Source of the DNA: Chryseosolibacter sp044507775
GTDB lineage: Bacteria > Bacteroidota > Bacteroidia > Cytophagales > Cyclobacteriaceae
Direction of reading: 5' to 3'
DNA length: 64,000 bases
Assembly (NCBI GenBank): GCA_044507775.1
Contig: JBIQIY010000013.1
Span: 1 to 64,000, forward strand
Shown here: positions 1-8,400 of the stretch, one piece after another
Numbering within the stretch: position 1 is the first letter of the stretch
How the letters are laid out: each line of letters opens with the position of its first letter
The notes under the pieces: model-generated
What the model saw: only the letters and a program-made list of their open reading frames with translations
The model's database searches: none
Told to the model about the DNA's origin: nothing
Made by a program: the position numbers and the translations under genes

Positions 1-226
1 ATAGGGAGTATAAGGTAGAGGGATGTAGGGGATATAGGGGGGATAGGGGGGATAGGGGTGTAAGGTATAGGGGGGATAAGTGTAAGGAGATAGGGATGTG
101 AGAGTAAGTTTCTTCTACTGCCTGATCTCCACGCCACTATACTTATGCCCTTATATCCCCATACCCTTATATCCCTAGATCCCTATATCCCTACACCCCC
201 TACACCCCTATCCACCATTATCCCTA
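1..226. repeat. Intergenic G-rich/C-rich degenerate repeat tract
   Basis: The first ~90 bases are G-rich with units like ATAGGGGGG. Bases ~140-226 are C-rich with units like CCCTATATC, so the two halves form a large imperfect inverted repeat. G runs at 28-31, 37-42, 46-51 and 55-58, separated by loops of 5, 3 and 3 bases, fit a G-quadruplex pattern. The tract ends just before the start codon of engB. No coding potential was recognised. Whether it is regulatory or only a repeat is unknown. Confidence 0.75.
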
Positions 227-236
227 ACTTTACAGA

Positions 237-836
237 ATGGAAATCACTAAATCCGAGTTTGTATCCAGTGTTGCAGATGTGAGGAAGTGCCCACCCTCTG
301 ACAAACCCGAGTTTGCATTCATCGGCCGGTCGAACGTTGGCAAGAGCTCGCTGCTGAATATGCTGACGAGCCGGAAAAATCTGGCGAAGACTTCCAACAA
401 ACCGGGCAAGACCCAGACGATTAACCATTTTATCGTCAACGACCAGTGGTATCTCGTCGACCTGCCCGGTTACGGGTATGCCAGTGTCAGTAAGGAGAAG
501 CGCGCGGGCTTTGGTAAAATCATTGAGAGTTACGTCCTGAAACGGGAGAATCTCAACTGCCTGTTCATTCTTCTCGACTCACGGCTCGAACCGCAGAAAA
601 TCGATCTTGAATTTATTCAGTGGGCCGGAGAGAAGGAGATCCCGCTGGGGCTCATATTCACAAAGGCCGACAAGCTGACCAAGAACCAACTGAAGAGAAA
701 CATCACCAACTACAGGGAAACTCTTCACAAAACGTGGGAGGAATTGCCGCCGATCGCCGTGACATCTTCGACTGATAAGTCCGGCAAAGAAGATGTCCTC
801 TCAATTATCGCGAAAGCATTGGGAGGGTCGGACTGA
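237..836 (+). CDS. engB: Ribosome biogenesis GTP-binding protein EngB (YihA/YsxC)
   Basis: A 199-residue TRAFAC-class GTPase that in characterised bacteria assists late assembly of the large ribosomal subunit in the cytoplasm. The Walker A/G1 motif GRSNVGKSS is at residues 30-38, the G3 motif DLPG at 75-78 followed by YGYA, and the G4 motif TKAD at 142-145; an SS-containing G5 follows near residue 178. Length and motif order match the family. The ATG at 237 is the only start upstream of the conserved N-terminus. It lies directly behind a G/C-rich repeat tract and 32 bases ahead of a DUF5606 gene on the same strand, which may be co-transcribed. Confidence 0.97.
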   Translation: MEITKSEFVSSVADVRKCPPSDKPEFAFIGRSNVGKSSLLNMLTSRKNLAKTSNKPGKTQTINHFIVNDQWYLVDLPGYGYASVSKEKRAGFGKIIESYVLKRENLNCLFILLDSRLEPQKIDLEFIQWAGEKEIPLGLIFTKADKLTKNQLKRNITNYRETLHKTWEELPPIAVTSSTDKSGKEDVLSIIAKALGGSD

Positions 837-868
837 AAATGATTAGTTTTGCCGGCTAACAATAAGAC

Positions 869-1312
869 ATGACCATAGCAGATCTAGCGACCGTATCGGG
901 AAAGGGGGGCTTGTTCAAGGTTCTCGCTCCAACAAAATCAGGCGTCATTCTCGAATCCCTCGACGACGCCAAAACCAGGATGGTGGCGACGACCAATCAC
1001 CGGCTGTCGCTGCTGAATGAAATTTCCATCTACACGACTACGCGAGAAGGAAACACACCGCTGGAAGATGTGCTTAAGAAAATACAGCAAGATTTTGGCG
1101 ACGATCCGGGTGTCGATCCGAACTCGGATTCCGATGAGCTGAAAGCCTTCATGAAATCCGTTCTTCCTGAATATGACGAAGGCCGCGTTTATACGTCGGA
1201 CATCAAGAAACTGGTCCGTTGGTATGGATTGATCCGGAAACATGCTCCGGAGGTTCTCGAAGAAGCGCCAGCGGAAAAGAAAGAAGCCGATCCGACGTCG
1301 GACGAATCCTGA
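869..1312 (+). CDS. DUF5606 domain-containing protein
   Basis: A 147-residue cytoplasmic protein. The N-terminus (SGKGGLFKVLAPTKSGVILESLD, here cited in part: GKGGLFKVLAPTKSG) is the conserved block of DUF5606, a family I know only from Bacteroidota. The last ~20 residues are acidic and low-complexity (EEAPAEKKEADPTSDES). There is no signal peptide or membrane segment. The function is unknown. It follows engB by 32 bases and converges with fbp, with only 7 bases between the two stop codons. Confidence 0.85.
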   Translation: MTIADLATVSGKGGLFKVLAPTKSGVILESLDDAKTRMVATTNHRLSLLNEISIYTTTREGNTPLEDVLKKIQQDFGDDPGVDPNSDSDELKAFMKSVLPEYDEGRVYTSDIKKLVRWYGLIRKHAPEVLEEAPAEKKEADPTSDES

Positions 1313-1319
1313 TCACCCC

Positions 1320-2393
1320 TTAGTCAGGGCTGACGACGGAGAGGCTATTTGCATCGGATTTTGGAATCGACAGCATTCTCAGGCTTTCGGCTTTCTCGAC
1401 CATCTCCTTTGATCCCACATACAACGGCGTGCGTTGATGCAACGATTCGGGCGCAATATCCATGATCCTGCGATGTCCGTCCGTGGCTTTGCCCCCCGCT
1501 TGTTCCGCGAGAAAGGCGAGAGCATTGCATTCATAGATCAATCGCAGCTTACCGTTGGAATTATTCCGCGTTGCCGGATAGATGTAAATCCCGCCCTTTA
1601 GCAGGTTGCGATGGAAGTCCGCCACCAGCGATCCGATATATCGCGCGGTGTATGAGGAGTCTTTGCAATGTTGAAGGTATTGCTTCGTCGGCTCGTCAAA
1701 CAGATTGGAGAGCCCTTCATTTACCGAATATGTCTTCCCGTGTTCCGGAATCTGCATGTCCGGATGGGAGAGGAAATATTCGCCCAGGCTGGTTTCATAT
1801 GTGAATCCATGAACGCCATGGCCAGTTGTATACACGAGCATGGTAGAAGAACCATAAAGGATGTAGCCGGCCGCTACCTGCTCCGACCCTTTTTGCATGA
1901 TATCCGCCTGGCTGATAGGGGTACCGGGAGCACTCTTGCGACGATAGATGGAGAATATCGTTCCGATCGAAACATTCACGTCAATATTGGAGCTGCCGTC
2001 CAGGGGATCGATAGCAATAACGTACTTGCCATTGTTGTTCAGATCGACAAAGTCATCCGATTCTTCCGACACCAGGGCGCAGACTTCGCCTCCCTTGGCC
2101 AGCGCACGGGTAAAACGGATGTTTGCCAGCACGTCGAGCTTCTGCTGCTGATCGCCGGCGAGGTTCGTCGATCCGACGGCTCCCATGATGTCGATCAGGC
2201 CCGCTTTGTTGACTTCCCGATTGACAACCTTGGATGCGAGGGCGATGTCGCGCAGCAACTGGGAAAGCTCCCCGCTGGCGTACTGGAACTGATCCTGGTT
2301 GTTCTTGATGAACCGGTCCAGGGCCGTGCCGATGGAGTGGGCAATACGCGAACTTTCAATTGTGGTGTAAGCTTTATTGAGTGATCTTTGCAT
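1320..2393 (-). CDS. fbp: Fructose-1,6-bisphosphatase class 1
   Basis: Hydrolyses fructose 1,6-bisphosphate to fructose 6-phosphate, the committed step of gluconeogenesis. The product has 357 residues counted from the ATG at 2393 (MQRSLNKAYT). An upstream in-frame codon would add 16 residues of non-family sequence and was not used. The metal-binding signature DPLDGSSNIDVN is present, as are GSLVADFHRNLLKGGIY (substrate binding) and KLRLIYECNALAFLAEQAGG (C-terminal active-site block). The gene is divergent from aspartate kinase with 50 bases between the start codons, a shared regulatory interval. Confidence 0.97.
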   Translation of the reverse strand: MQRSLNKAYTTIESSRIAHSIGTALDRFIKNNQDQFQYASGELSQLLRDIALASKVVNREVNKAGLIDIMGAVGSTNLAGDQQQKLDVLANIRFTRALAKGGEVCALVSEESDDFVDLNNNGKYVIAIDPLDGSSNIDVNVSIGTIFSIYRRKSAPGTPISQADIMQKGSEQVAAGYILYGSSTMLVYTTGHGVHGFTYETSLGEYFLSHPDMQIPEHGKTYSVNEGLSNLFDEPTKQYLQHCKDSSYTARYIGSLVADFHRNLLKGGIYIYPATRNNSNGKLRLIYECNALAFLAEQAGGKATDGHRRIMDIAPESLHQRTPLYVGSKEMVEKAESLRMLSIPKSDANSLSVVSPD

Positions 2394-2407
2394 GGGTAAA
2401 TAAAGGT

Positions 2408-2415
2408 CAAAATTA
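2408..2415 (-). promoter_or_regulatory. Bacteroidota-type -7 promoter box for fbp
   Basis: Read on the minus strand this is TAATTTTG, a perfect TAnnTTTG match placed 15 bases before the fbp start codon. No convincing -33 TTG at proper spacing was seen. Confidence 0.5.
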
Positions 2416-2443
2416 CAATGCAATCGTTTTAGTCCTATCAAAA

Positions 2444-3691
2444 ATGAAGGTTTTTAAGTTCGGCGGCGCCTCCGTCAAAGACGTTCCCGGTGTCGAAAAT
2501 GTTGCGGTAATTCTACAGTCCTATACCGACATTCCCATACTCATAGTGGTCTCCGCCATGGGTAAAACCACCAACGCACTGGAAAGACTTCTCAACGCGT
2601 TTCGGGACGGGGGCGACTATAAAGCCGAACTAACCGCAATAAAGCATTTCCATGCCAGCATTATGCAGGATCTCTTCCCCTCCTCGCACGCGGTCTTCCA
2701 ACGAATTGCCGGGTTGTTCGAAGAACTTGAAGCCGGCCTCATAAAAGGGGGAAACTATGACGAGGTGTATGATCAGGTGATATCTTATGGTGAGCTCATT
2801 TCCACGGTCATCGTCCATCACTACCTCGTCGACCAAAAGCTGCCAGCCCAATGGATCGACGCCCGCGATTTTATTGCCACCGACAACACATTCCGCGAAG
2901 GCAAGGTTAACTGGGAGAAGACGAGCGCAGCTATAGGGCGCCTGAAGAGCGATTTGCCGATCAACAATTTTATAATCACACAGGGTTTCATCGGCAGGGG
3001 TCCCGACGGTCGTACCACCACGCTGGGAAGGGACGGGTCGGATTTTTCGGCAGCGATCTTTGCAGCGTGTCTCCGCGCCGAGTCGGTCACGATCTGGAAG
3101 GACGTGCCCGGAGTCATGAACGCCGATCCCAAAAGGATCACAACGGTGACGGTATTCGCGGAACTCCCGTTCCGGGAGGCGGCCGAGATGACCTATTACG
3201 GCGCATCGGTCATCCATCCCAAGACAATCAAACCGCTCGCCACCCTCGGGATTCCTTTGTACGTCAAAAATTTCGATGACCCCGCGTTGCCCGGGACAAA
3301 GATCCACGAATGCCATGTGGATGAGTTGCCTCCGTTAATTGTGTTCAAGGACAATCAATGCCTGGTATCTTGCAAGGTCACGGACTATACCTTTATTACG
3401 GAAGATCAATTGCGCGAGATCTTTTCCGTGCTCAGCGAATTGAATATCGGCATTAACGTGATGCAGAATTCTGCCATCTCGTTTTCATTCTGTTTTGATT
3501 TCCGGCAAAGCAAACTCACGGCCCTTTTGACGCGATTGCAACCGGCCTTCGAAGTTTATTACAACACGGGCCTCACGCTAGTAACCGTGAAGAATTACGA
3601 TGCCGCCATCTCCGAGGTGTATCGTACCCAGCCGGGTGTCTTGCTCGAACAGTCTTCGCGTTCCACGCTACAGATACTGTTGCGAATGTAA
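2444..3691 (+). CDS. lysC: Aspartate kinase, monofunctional
   Basis: Phosphorylates aspartate, the entry reaction to lysine, threonine and methionine synthesis. The 415-residue product starts at ATG 2444 (MKVFKFGGASVKD). The longer open frame beginning at 2381 adds 21 unrelated residues. The N-terminal ATP/aspartate signature KFGGASV is at residues 4-10, and the kinase core contains GRGPDGRTTTLGRDGSDFSA and VPGVMNADP. The C-terminal ~120 residues form the ACT-type regulatory region expected for feedback control. There is no fused homoserine dehydrogenase domain. Since thrA and asd are not nearby, the symbol is by family only. Confidence 0.93.
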   Translation: MKVFKFGGASVKDVPGVENVAVILQSYTDIPILIVVSAMGKTTNALERLLNAFRDGGDYKAELTAIKHFHASIMQDLFPSSHAVFQRIAGLFEELEAGLIKGGNYDEVYDQVISYGELISTVIVHHYLVDQKLPAQWIDARDFIATDNTFREGKVNWEKTSAAIGRLKSDLPINNFIITQGFIGRGPDGRTTTLGRDGSDFSAAIFAACLRAESVTIWKDVPGVMNADPKRITTVTVFAELPFREAAEMTYYGASVIHPKTIKPLATLGIPLYVKNFDDPALPGTKIHECHVDELPPLIVFKDNQCLVSCKVTDYTFITEDQLREIFSVLSELNIGINVMQNSAISFSFCFDFRQSKLTALLTRLQPAFEVYYNTGLTLVTVKNYDAAISEVYRTQPGVLLEQSSRSTLQILLRM

Positions 3692-3703
3692 AATGTACAC
3701 GCG

Positions 3704-4183
3704 TCAGCTCCTGGTCTTTTGCAAATACTCCAGAAAATTGTCCGCACTCCGGTCCAGTATGTCGTATACCAGCTGAAAATCTTTTTCCCCTCCGTGGTAG
3801 GGATCGGGCACCTCGCCTCCCTTTGAATGGGGATCGAATTCCCGCATCATTCTTACCTTCCCCGAGAGGTCGCGACCATTTCCAAGCCGCATAATATTCT
3901 GGTAATTGCTTTTATCCATCGCGAAGATGAAGTCGAAAGACTCGAGATCGCCTTCCGTAAGCTGGCGTGCACAGTGATCCATCGGCACTCCGTGTTTGGC
4001 AGCGCTCGCGAGGGTGCGAGGATCCGCGTTGTCGCCGATGTGGTAGTTAGATGTTCCGCACGAATCGACTTCGACAAGGTTTTCCATGCCCTTATCAGTC
4101 ACTTTCTTTTTGAGGATCGCTGCTCCGAGTGGAGACCGGCAGATATTGCCGAGGCAGACGAATAAAACGCGTACTTTTTCCAT
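3704..4183 (-). CDS. Low-molecular-weight protein-tyrosine phosphatase
   Basis: A 159-residue cytoplasmic phosphatase of the arsenate-reductase-like fold. The P-loop CLGNICRS (C10-x5-R16-S17) is at the N-terminus and the catalytic acid loop DPYHGG is near residue 124, both intact. The start used is ATG 4183; a TTG three codons upstream is less likely. In exopolysaccharide operons such enzymes pair with tyrosine kinases, but none is adjacent here, so its substrate cannot be inferred. It converges with aspartate kinase. Confidence 0.93.
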   Translation of the reverse strand: MEKVRVLFVCLGNICRSPLGAAILKKKVTDKGMENLVEVDSCGTSNYHIGDNADPRTLASAAKHGVPMDHCARQLTEGDLESFDFIFAMDKSNYQNIMRLGNGRDLSGKVRMMREFDPHSKGGEVPDPYHGGEKDFQLVYDILDRSADNFLEYLQKTRS

Positions 4184-4271
4184 AGAGCGCAAAACTAAGA
4201 CTTAAATGATGAAATTAAAGTTCCTGCATTTGGTGTCGGTACCTCTGCACGGACCATGCCCTAATTCTTCC

Positions 4272-4279
4272 TACTTTTG
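4272..4279 (+). promoter_or_regulatory. -7 promoter box for the crotonase gene
   Basis: TACTTTTG matches TAnnTTTG and lies 17 bases before the start codon of the enoyl-CoA hydratase. A -33 element was not identified. Confidence 0.5.
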
Positions 4280-4296
4280 TCCAAAACGCCATCGCC

Positions 4297-5070
4297 ATGG
4301 AACACATTATCGTCAATGAGCAATATGAGCCTTATATAGCGCTGATCCAGCTGAACAGGCCGCGTGAATTGAACGCGCTCAATACGAAACTCATGCAGGA
4401 GATCCGCGACAGTCTTCGCGAACTGGACCAGAATGACCGGGTTCGCGTCATCATTATAACAGGAAACGACCAGGCATTCGCGGCCGGGGCCGATATCAAG
4501 CAAATGGCGGATAAATCGACCGTTGATATGTTGATGATAGATCAGTTCAGCACCTGGGATCAGATCCGCAAAACGAGGAAGCCTCTGATCGCAGCGGTTT
4601 CAGGGTTCTGCCTTGGCGGCGGATGCGAACTGGCGATGACCTGCGACATGATCCTTGCGTCGGAGACAGCCCGCTTCGGTCAGCCTGAAATCAAGATCGG
4701 CGTCATGCCGGGAGCCGGCGGAACACAACGGCTCGCGCGGGCGATCGGCAAAGCGAAAACCATGGAGATGGTACTCACGGGCAGATTTATTTCAGCCGAA
4801 GAGGCCTTTACCGCAGGGCTTATTAACAAGGTCGTTCCGGTGGAGATGTACCTTCGCGAAGCAGTCAGCCTCGCATCCGAGATAGCGCATATGTCACCCG
4901 TTGCCATTCAGCTTGCCAAGGAATCGGTCAACCGGGCTTTCGAGACACATCTCGACGAAGGCCTTCACTTCGAGCGAAAAAACTTTTACCTCTGCTTCTC
5001 CTCCGAAGATCAGAAGGAAGGCATGAAAGCATTTATCGAAAAGCGAAAACCACTGTTCAGCGGAAAGTAA
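4297..5070 (+). CDS. Enoyl-CoA hydratase/isomerase (crotonase family)
   Basis: A 257-residue crotonase. The oxyanion-hole segment FAAGADIKQM is at residues 61-70 and GFCLGGGCELAM at 103-114. Glutamates 111 and 131 (in GQPEIKIGVMPG) occupy the positions of the two catalytic glutamates of short-chain enoyl-CoA hydratase, so hydration of trans-2-enoyl-CoA in fatty acid or amino acid degradation is the likely reaction. Length is typical of the family. It stands alone without other beta-oxidation genes. It is preceded by a clear -7 box. The exact acyl-CoA substrate cannot be read from the sequence. Confidence 0.93.
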   Translation: MEHIIVNEQYEPYIALIQLNRPRELNALNTKLMQEIRDSLRELDQNDRVRVIIITGNDQAFAAGADIKQMADKSTVDMLMIDQFSTWDQIRKTRKPLIAAVSGFCLGGGCELAMTCDMILASETARFGQPEIKIGVMPGAGGTQRLARAIGKAKTMEMVLTGRFISAEEAFTAGLINKVVPVEMYLREAVSLASEIAHMSPVAIQLAKESVNRAFETHLDEGLHFERKNFYLCFSSEDQKEGMKAFIEKRKPLFSGK

Positions 5071-5099
5071 ACTTCAAGTCGAAAATCGGAATTTATCAA

Positions 5100-6119
5100 T
5101 TAGCGCACGCTTATTCCGAAGCCGACCGTAAGACACTTGTACTTTTGAATGGTATAGTCTGCGTGCAAAGTAAAGACTGCAAGCTTTAACCTCATGCCGG
5201 CGGTCGTCCTGAATCCGGAAGCCGCGAACTTCAGGTCGATGGGATCAACCTCCGTCGGGCTCGCCTGCCCGTCTTCATTGATATCGTAGGTCCCTTTCAT
5301 GGCCAGGGTGGAATTCGCGATATTGTAGCCCACGCCGCCGTAAAGAGTGAGTATTGAAAACTTTTTTGAGATAAGTCCCTGGATCGTCGTCGCATTCATT
5401 TCGAACAAACCGCGCTGGTCCGGGTTCGACTCAGGATCAAAGTATGATTCCATTTTGAACTTTGTGTACCCGACAAACCCTGAAAGGTCAAAGGGCAGCA
5501 GCTTGATTCCCGGAATCCATTGTTTGATATCGTGCATGACACCGATACCGAACAATTTCAGGGTAGTGTCGTCACCGGCATCAATGGTTGGGGTAAACCG
5601 GAGTTTTAAGTCGGTTCCTTTGGGCAGGCCAATACCCAGGTGCGCCATTGGCAGGGGTACCCAGTTCTTTCCCAATTCCTCTTCGAGGTCAATACCGCCC
5701 GGACCGGTTTGTGTTTGCGTCAGGCCTGTGCCTTCCTCGGTGAAGCTGAAAATCGGCGCCCGATCGGGACCGAGAATTGTTGGCGCAAGCGGATAATCGG
5801 GAGAATCTCCATCGAGTTCCAGCACGTCAAGATTCAGTTTCGAAACATCATAGAAGAGATCGCTTTTCGGAATGGTCATCGCGTTCACGGTAATTGTGAG
5901 GTCTACCCCCGCGATCTTGTGAGGCGCTGCTGTATTATACCATCCCTGGTTCAATCCCAGGCTGACGCTCTTCATAAATGGACTGACATACGCCTGGACA
6001 AGCTTTTCGCCGTCTTCCATGCTTTCTGTTAGAAGCTCATTCAGATCATCCTGGGCAATTGCGGGGGCGGCGACCAACGCGAGGAGAGTGATACAAAGTG
6101 TCCGGTAAACAAAGTTCAT
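5100..6119 (-). CDS. DUF6588 family outer-membrane-like protein
   Basis: A 339-residue exported protein. The signal peptide is residues 1-22 (hydrophobic core CITLLALVAAPAIA, cleavage before QDD). After it come the features I associate with DUF6588: a PFMKSV..GLNQGWYNTA block near residue 50, then alternating hydrophobic beta-strand-like segments and a closing strand ending in GFGISVR. A terminal aromatic/arginine strand and the absence of internal helices suggest an outer-membrane beta-barrel. The role is unknown. It converges with the crotonase gene and is divergent from the Kdo transferase gene. Confidence 0.8.
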   Translation of the reverse strand: MNFVYRTLCITLLALVAAPAIAQDDLNELLTESMEDGEKLVQAYVSPFMKSVSLGLNQGWYNTAAPHKIAGVDLTITVNAMTIPKSDLFYDVSKLNLDVLELDGDSPDYPLAPTILGPDRAPIFSFTEEGTGLTQTQTGPGGIDLEEELGKNWVPLPMAHLGIGLPKGTDLKLRFTPTIDAGDDTTLKLFGIGVMHDIKQWIPGIKLLPFDLSGFVGYTKFKMESYFDPESNPDQRGLFEMNATTIQGLISKKFSILTLYGGVGYNIANSTLAMKGTYDINEDGQASPTEVDPIDLKFAASGFRTTAGMRLKLAVFTLHADYTIQKYKCLTVGFGISVR

Positions 6120-6198
6120 ACAATGCAGGGGTTAGGTAATGAATTCAAAATAACGCTTTTTAAAGCTCGAAAAAAATTCGCGGGTGCCCCAACGTTTG

Positions 6199-6206
6199 TA
6201 TTTTTG
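6199..6206 (+). promoter_or_regulatory. -7 promoter box for waaA
   Basis: TATTTTTG matches TAnnTTTG eight bases before the ATG at 6214, so the leader would be very short. Confidence 0.5.
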
Positions 6207-6213
6207 TTCACTC

Positions 6214-7464
6214 ATGAAAGTTTTGTACAACATTTCCATTTTTTTTCTAGGTCTCGGGCTTCGCGTATCAAGTTTATTTAATACCAAGGCCCGTGACTTT
6301 GTGACTGGCCGAAAAGATATTTTCCGGAAAATTAGCGAGGTGCTGACAAATAATCAGTCGCCGATCGTGTGGGTGCACTGCGCGTCCCTGGGCGAGTTTG
6401 AGCAGGGTCGCCCGGTAATAGAGGCGCTCAAGCGGAAGTTTCCCGACCACAAGATCTTTTTGACATTTTTTTCCCCCAGCGGCTACCGGGTGCGGAAGAA
6501 TTACACCAGCGCTGATTTCGTGTTCTATCTCCCGTTGGACACCAAGCGGAATGCGAAGAAATTTGTGGCGCTGATAAATCCGCGGCTCGCGGTCTTTATC
6601 AAGTATGAGTTCTGGTATCATTATTTCCGCACACTCAAGAAAAGAAAGATTCCACTTATATCAGTTTCATCAATATTCAGGAAAGATCAGTTCTTTTTCC
6701 GCAAGGCAGGAAATTTTAATCGAAGGATCCTGAAAAGTGTAACGCACTTTTTTGTGCAGAATCAGCAATCGGTGGAATTGCTTCGGTCGATAAATTTTTA
6801 CAACGCGACGGTTTCCGGCGATACACGCTTCGATCGCGTCAAGGAGATTGTGGATCGTGGTGTCGAAATTGAGATCGCCCGAAAATTTAAAGGAGACGAA
6901 AAAGTATTTGTCGTGGGGAGCGCGTGGCCGGAAGATATCGACGTCCTGCGACCGTTCATCAACGAGGCGAGGCTCAAATTCATCATCGCTCCGCATGAGA
7001 TTCACGAACAACAGGTGGCGGCACTGCAGCGGTCTCTCGTCGTAAAGTCAGTCTTGTACTCACAAGCGGAGGACGCGAACCTGGAAGATGCCAATGTTCT
7101 CATCATCGACAACGTGGGAATGCTTTCATCGCTTTACCGCTATGGGGAGTTCGCTTATGTGGGCGGAGGATTAGGAAAGGGACTCCATAACATTCTCGAA
7201 GCAGCGTGTTACGGGATCCCAGTCCTGTTTGGCAATAAGAACTATGAAAAATTTCAGGAGGCCGTTGATCTTATCAACCGTGGCGGGGCGTTTACCGTCC
7301 AGGATTATCCTGATCTCAAGAAAAAGTACGAACTACTGAACACTCCTGAGACGTTTCTGCTCGCATGCGAGGTGTGCCGACAGTACGTGGCCGAAAACAC
7401 AGGTGCAACTGAACGGATCATGGAATACTGCTCCGGAGTACTCGAAAGAAAACTAATAAAGTGA
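6214..7464 (+). CDS. waaA: 3-deoxy-D-manno-octulosonic acid (Kdo) transferase
   Basis: Transfers Kdo from CMP-Kdo to lipid A precursor on the inner membrane, the first step of LPS core synthesis. 416 residues from ATG 6214; a GTG start at 6184 would lie over the promoter box. An N-terminal membrane anchor (YNISIFFLGLGLRVSSLF) is followed by the glycosyltransferase N-domain with VWVHCASLGEFEQGRPVIE, whose Glu is the expected catalytic base, then KYEFWYHYF, and a C-terminal GT-B nucleotide-binding domain with YVGGGLGKGLHNILEAACYG. All family landmarks are intact. It is followed at 10 bases by rsgA on the same strand. Confidence 0.96.
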   Translation: MKVLYNISIFFLGLGLRVSSLFNTKARDFVTGRKDIFRKISEVLTNNQSPIVWVHCASLGEFEQGRPVIEALKRKFPDHKIFLTFFSPSGYRVRKNYTSADFVFYLPLDTKRNAKKFVALINPRLAVFIKYEFWYHYFRTLKKRKIPLISVSSIFRKDQFFFRKAGNFNRRILKSVTHFFVQNQQSVELLRSINFYNATVSGDTRFDRVKEIVDRGVEIEIARKFKGDEKVFVVGSAWPEDIDVLRPFINEARLKFIIAPHEIHEQQVAALQRSLVVKSVLYSQAEDANLEDANVLIIDNVGMLSSLYRYGEFAYVGGGLGKGLHNILEAACYGIPVLFGNKNYEKFQEAVDLINRGGAFTVQDYPDLKKKYELLNTPETFLLACEVCRQYVAENTGATERIMEYCSGVLERKLIK

Positions 7465-7474
7465 CCCTGAAAGT

Positions 7475-8389
7475 ATGGAGGGAATTGTTCTGCGGTCGAC
7501 AGGTTCTTTCTACGACGTGCTTGCCAGCGACGGCTCGAGAGTGGTGTGCAGGGTCCGCGGGAGATTCCGCCTGGACGACATCAAAGAATCCAACCCCGTG
7601 GCTGTTGGCGACCGCGTTATCTTCGACTCCGAGCACGACGTTGGCACCATAACAGAAATTCTTCCCAGAACCAACCATATTTTGCGGCAGTCGGTAAAAA
7701 AGACAGCCCACGCGCACGTGCTCGCGGCCAACATCGACCAGGCATTTCTGGTGGTCACGATGGTACTACCACGAACCTCCCTGGGGTTCATCGATCGCTT
7801 CCTTGTATCCGCCGAATCCTTCCGGATACCACAGACGCTCGTATTCAACAAACGAGATCTGCTTGACGCCGATGCTTTGAAATTACAGGAAGCGGTGATG
7901 GAACTGTATCAACAGATCCGCATCGACGTTGTTTCTGTTTCCGCGACAGAAGACGACATATCCGCCATCCGCGCACGTCTGAAAGGTAAAACGACACTCT
8001 TCGCCGGCCACTCCGGAGTGGGAAAGTCCACCATCCTGAACAGGATCGATCCCACCATCGACCAGAAGGTTGGCGACATCTCCGACTTTTCCTCGAAAGG
8101 CACACACACCACGACCTTTGCTGAGATGTTCGATCTCGGCGACAGTACATTCGTCATTGATACGCCAGGCATCAAGGAATGGGCGCCGGTTGATATGAGC
8201 GACCAGGAACTATCGGACTACTTTCCTGAAATGCGCGAACGCCGCCTTAATTGCAGATTTGGCGCGCGTTGCATTCACATCAACGAACCCGCGTGTGCCA
8301 TTCTGGATGCCGTCGAGGCGGGTGAAATATCATCCAGCCGCTATGAGAGTTATGTGAGCATGCTCGAGGCGAAAGACAACCGGAAATAA
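7475..8389 (+). CDS. rsgA: Ribosome small-subunit-dependent GTPase RsgA
   Basis: A circularly permuted GTPase that assists 30S subunit maturation. Over its 304 residues it shows the permuted order: N-terminal OB-fold (1-70), G4 NKRD at 125-128, then Walker A GHSGVGKS at 178-185, G3 DTPG at 229-232, and a C-terminal zinc motif with C260, C266, H268 and C274. All catalytic and metal positions are present. It begins 10 bases after waaA and is probably in the same transcript. Confidence 0.97.
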   Translation: MEGIVLRSTGSFYDVLASDGSRVVCRVRGRFRLDDIKESNPVAVGDRVIFDSEHDVGTITEILPRTNHILRQSVKKTAHAHVLAANIDQAFLVVTMVLPRTSLGFIDRFLVSAESFRIPQTLVFNKRDLLDADALKLQEAVMELYQQIRIDVVSVSATEDDISAIRARLKGKTTLFAGHSGVGKSTILNRIDPTIDQKVGDISDFSSKGTHTTTFAEMFDLGDSTFVIDTPGIKEWAPVDMSDQELSDYFPEMRERRLNCRFGARCIHINEPACAILDAVEAGEISSSRYESYVSMLEAKDNRK

Positions 8390-8400
8390 GGCGAAGGCCT

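Noticed and set aside
1668..2384. 238-residue plus-strand frame opposite fbp
   Set aside because: Antisense shadow of the well-supported fbp gene, with no family match.
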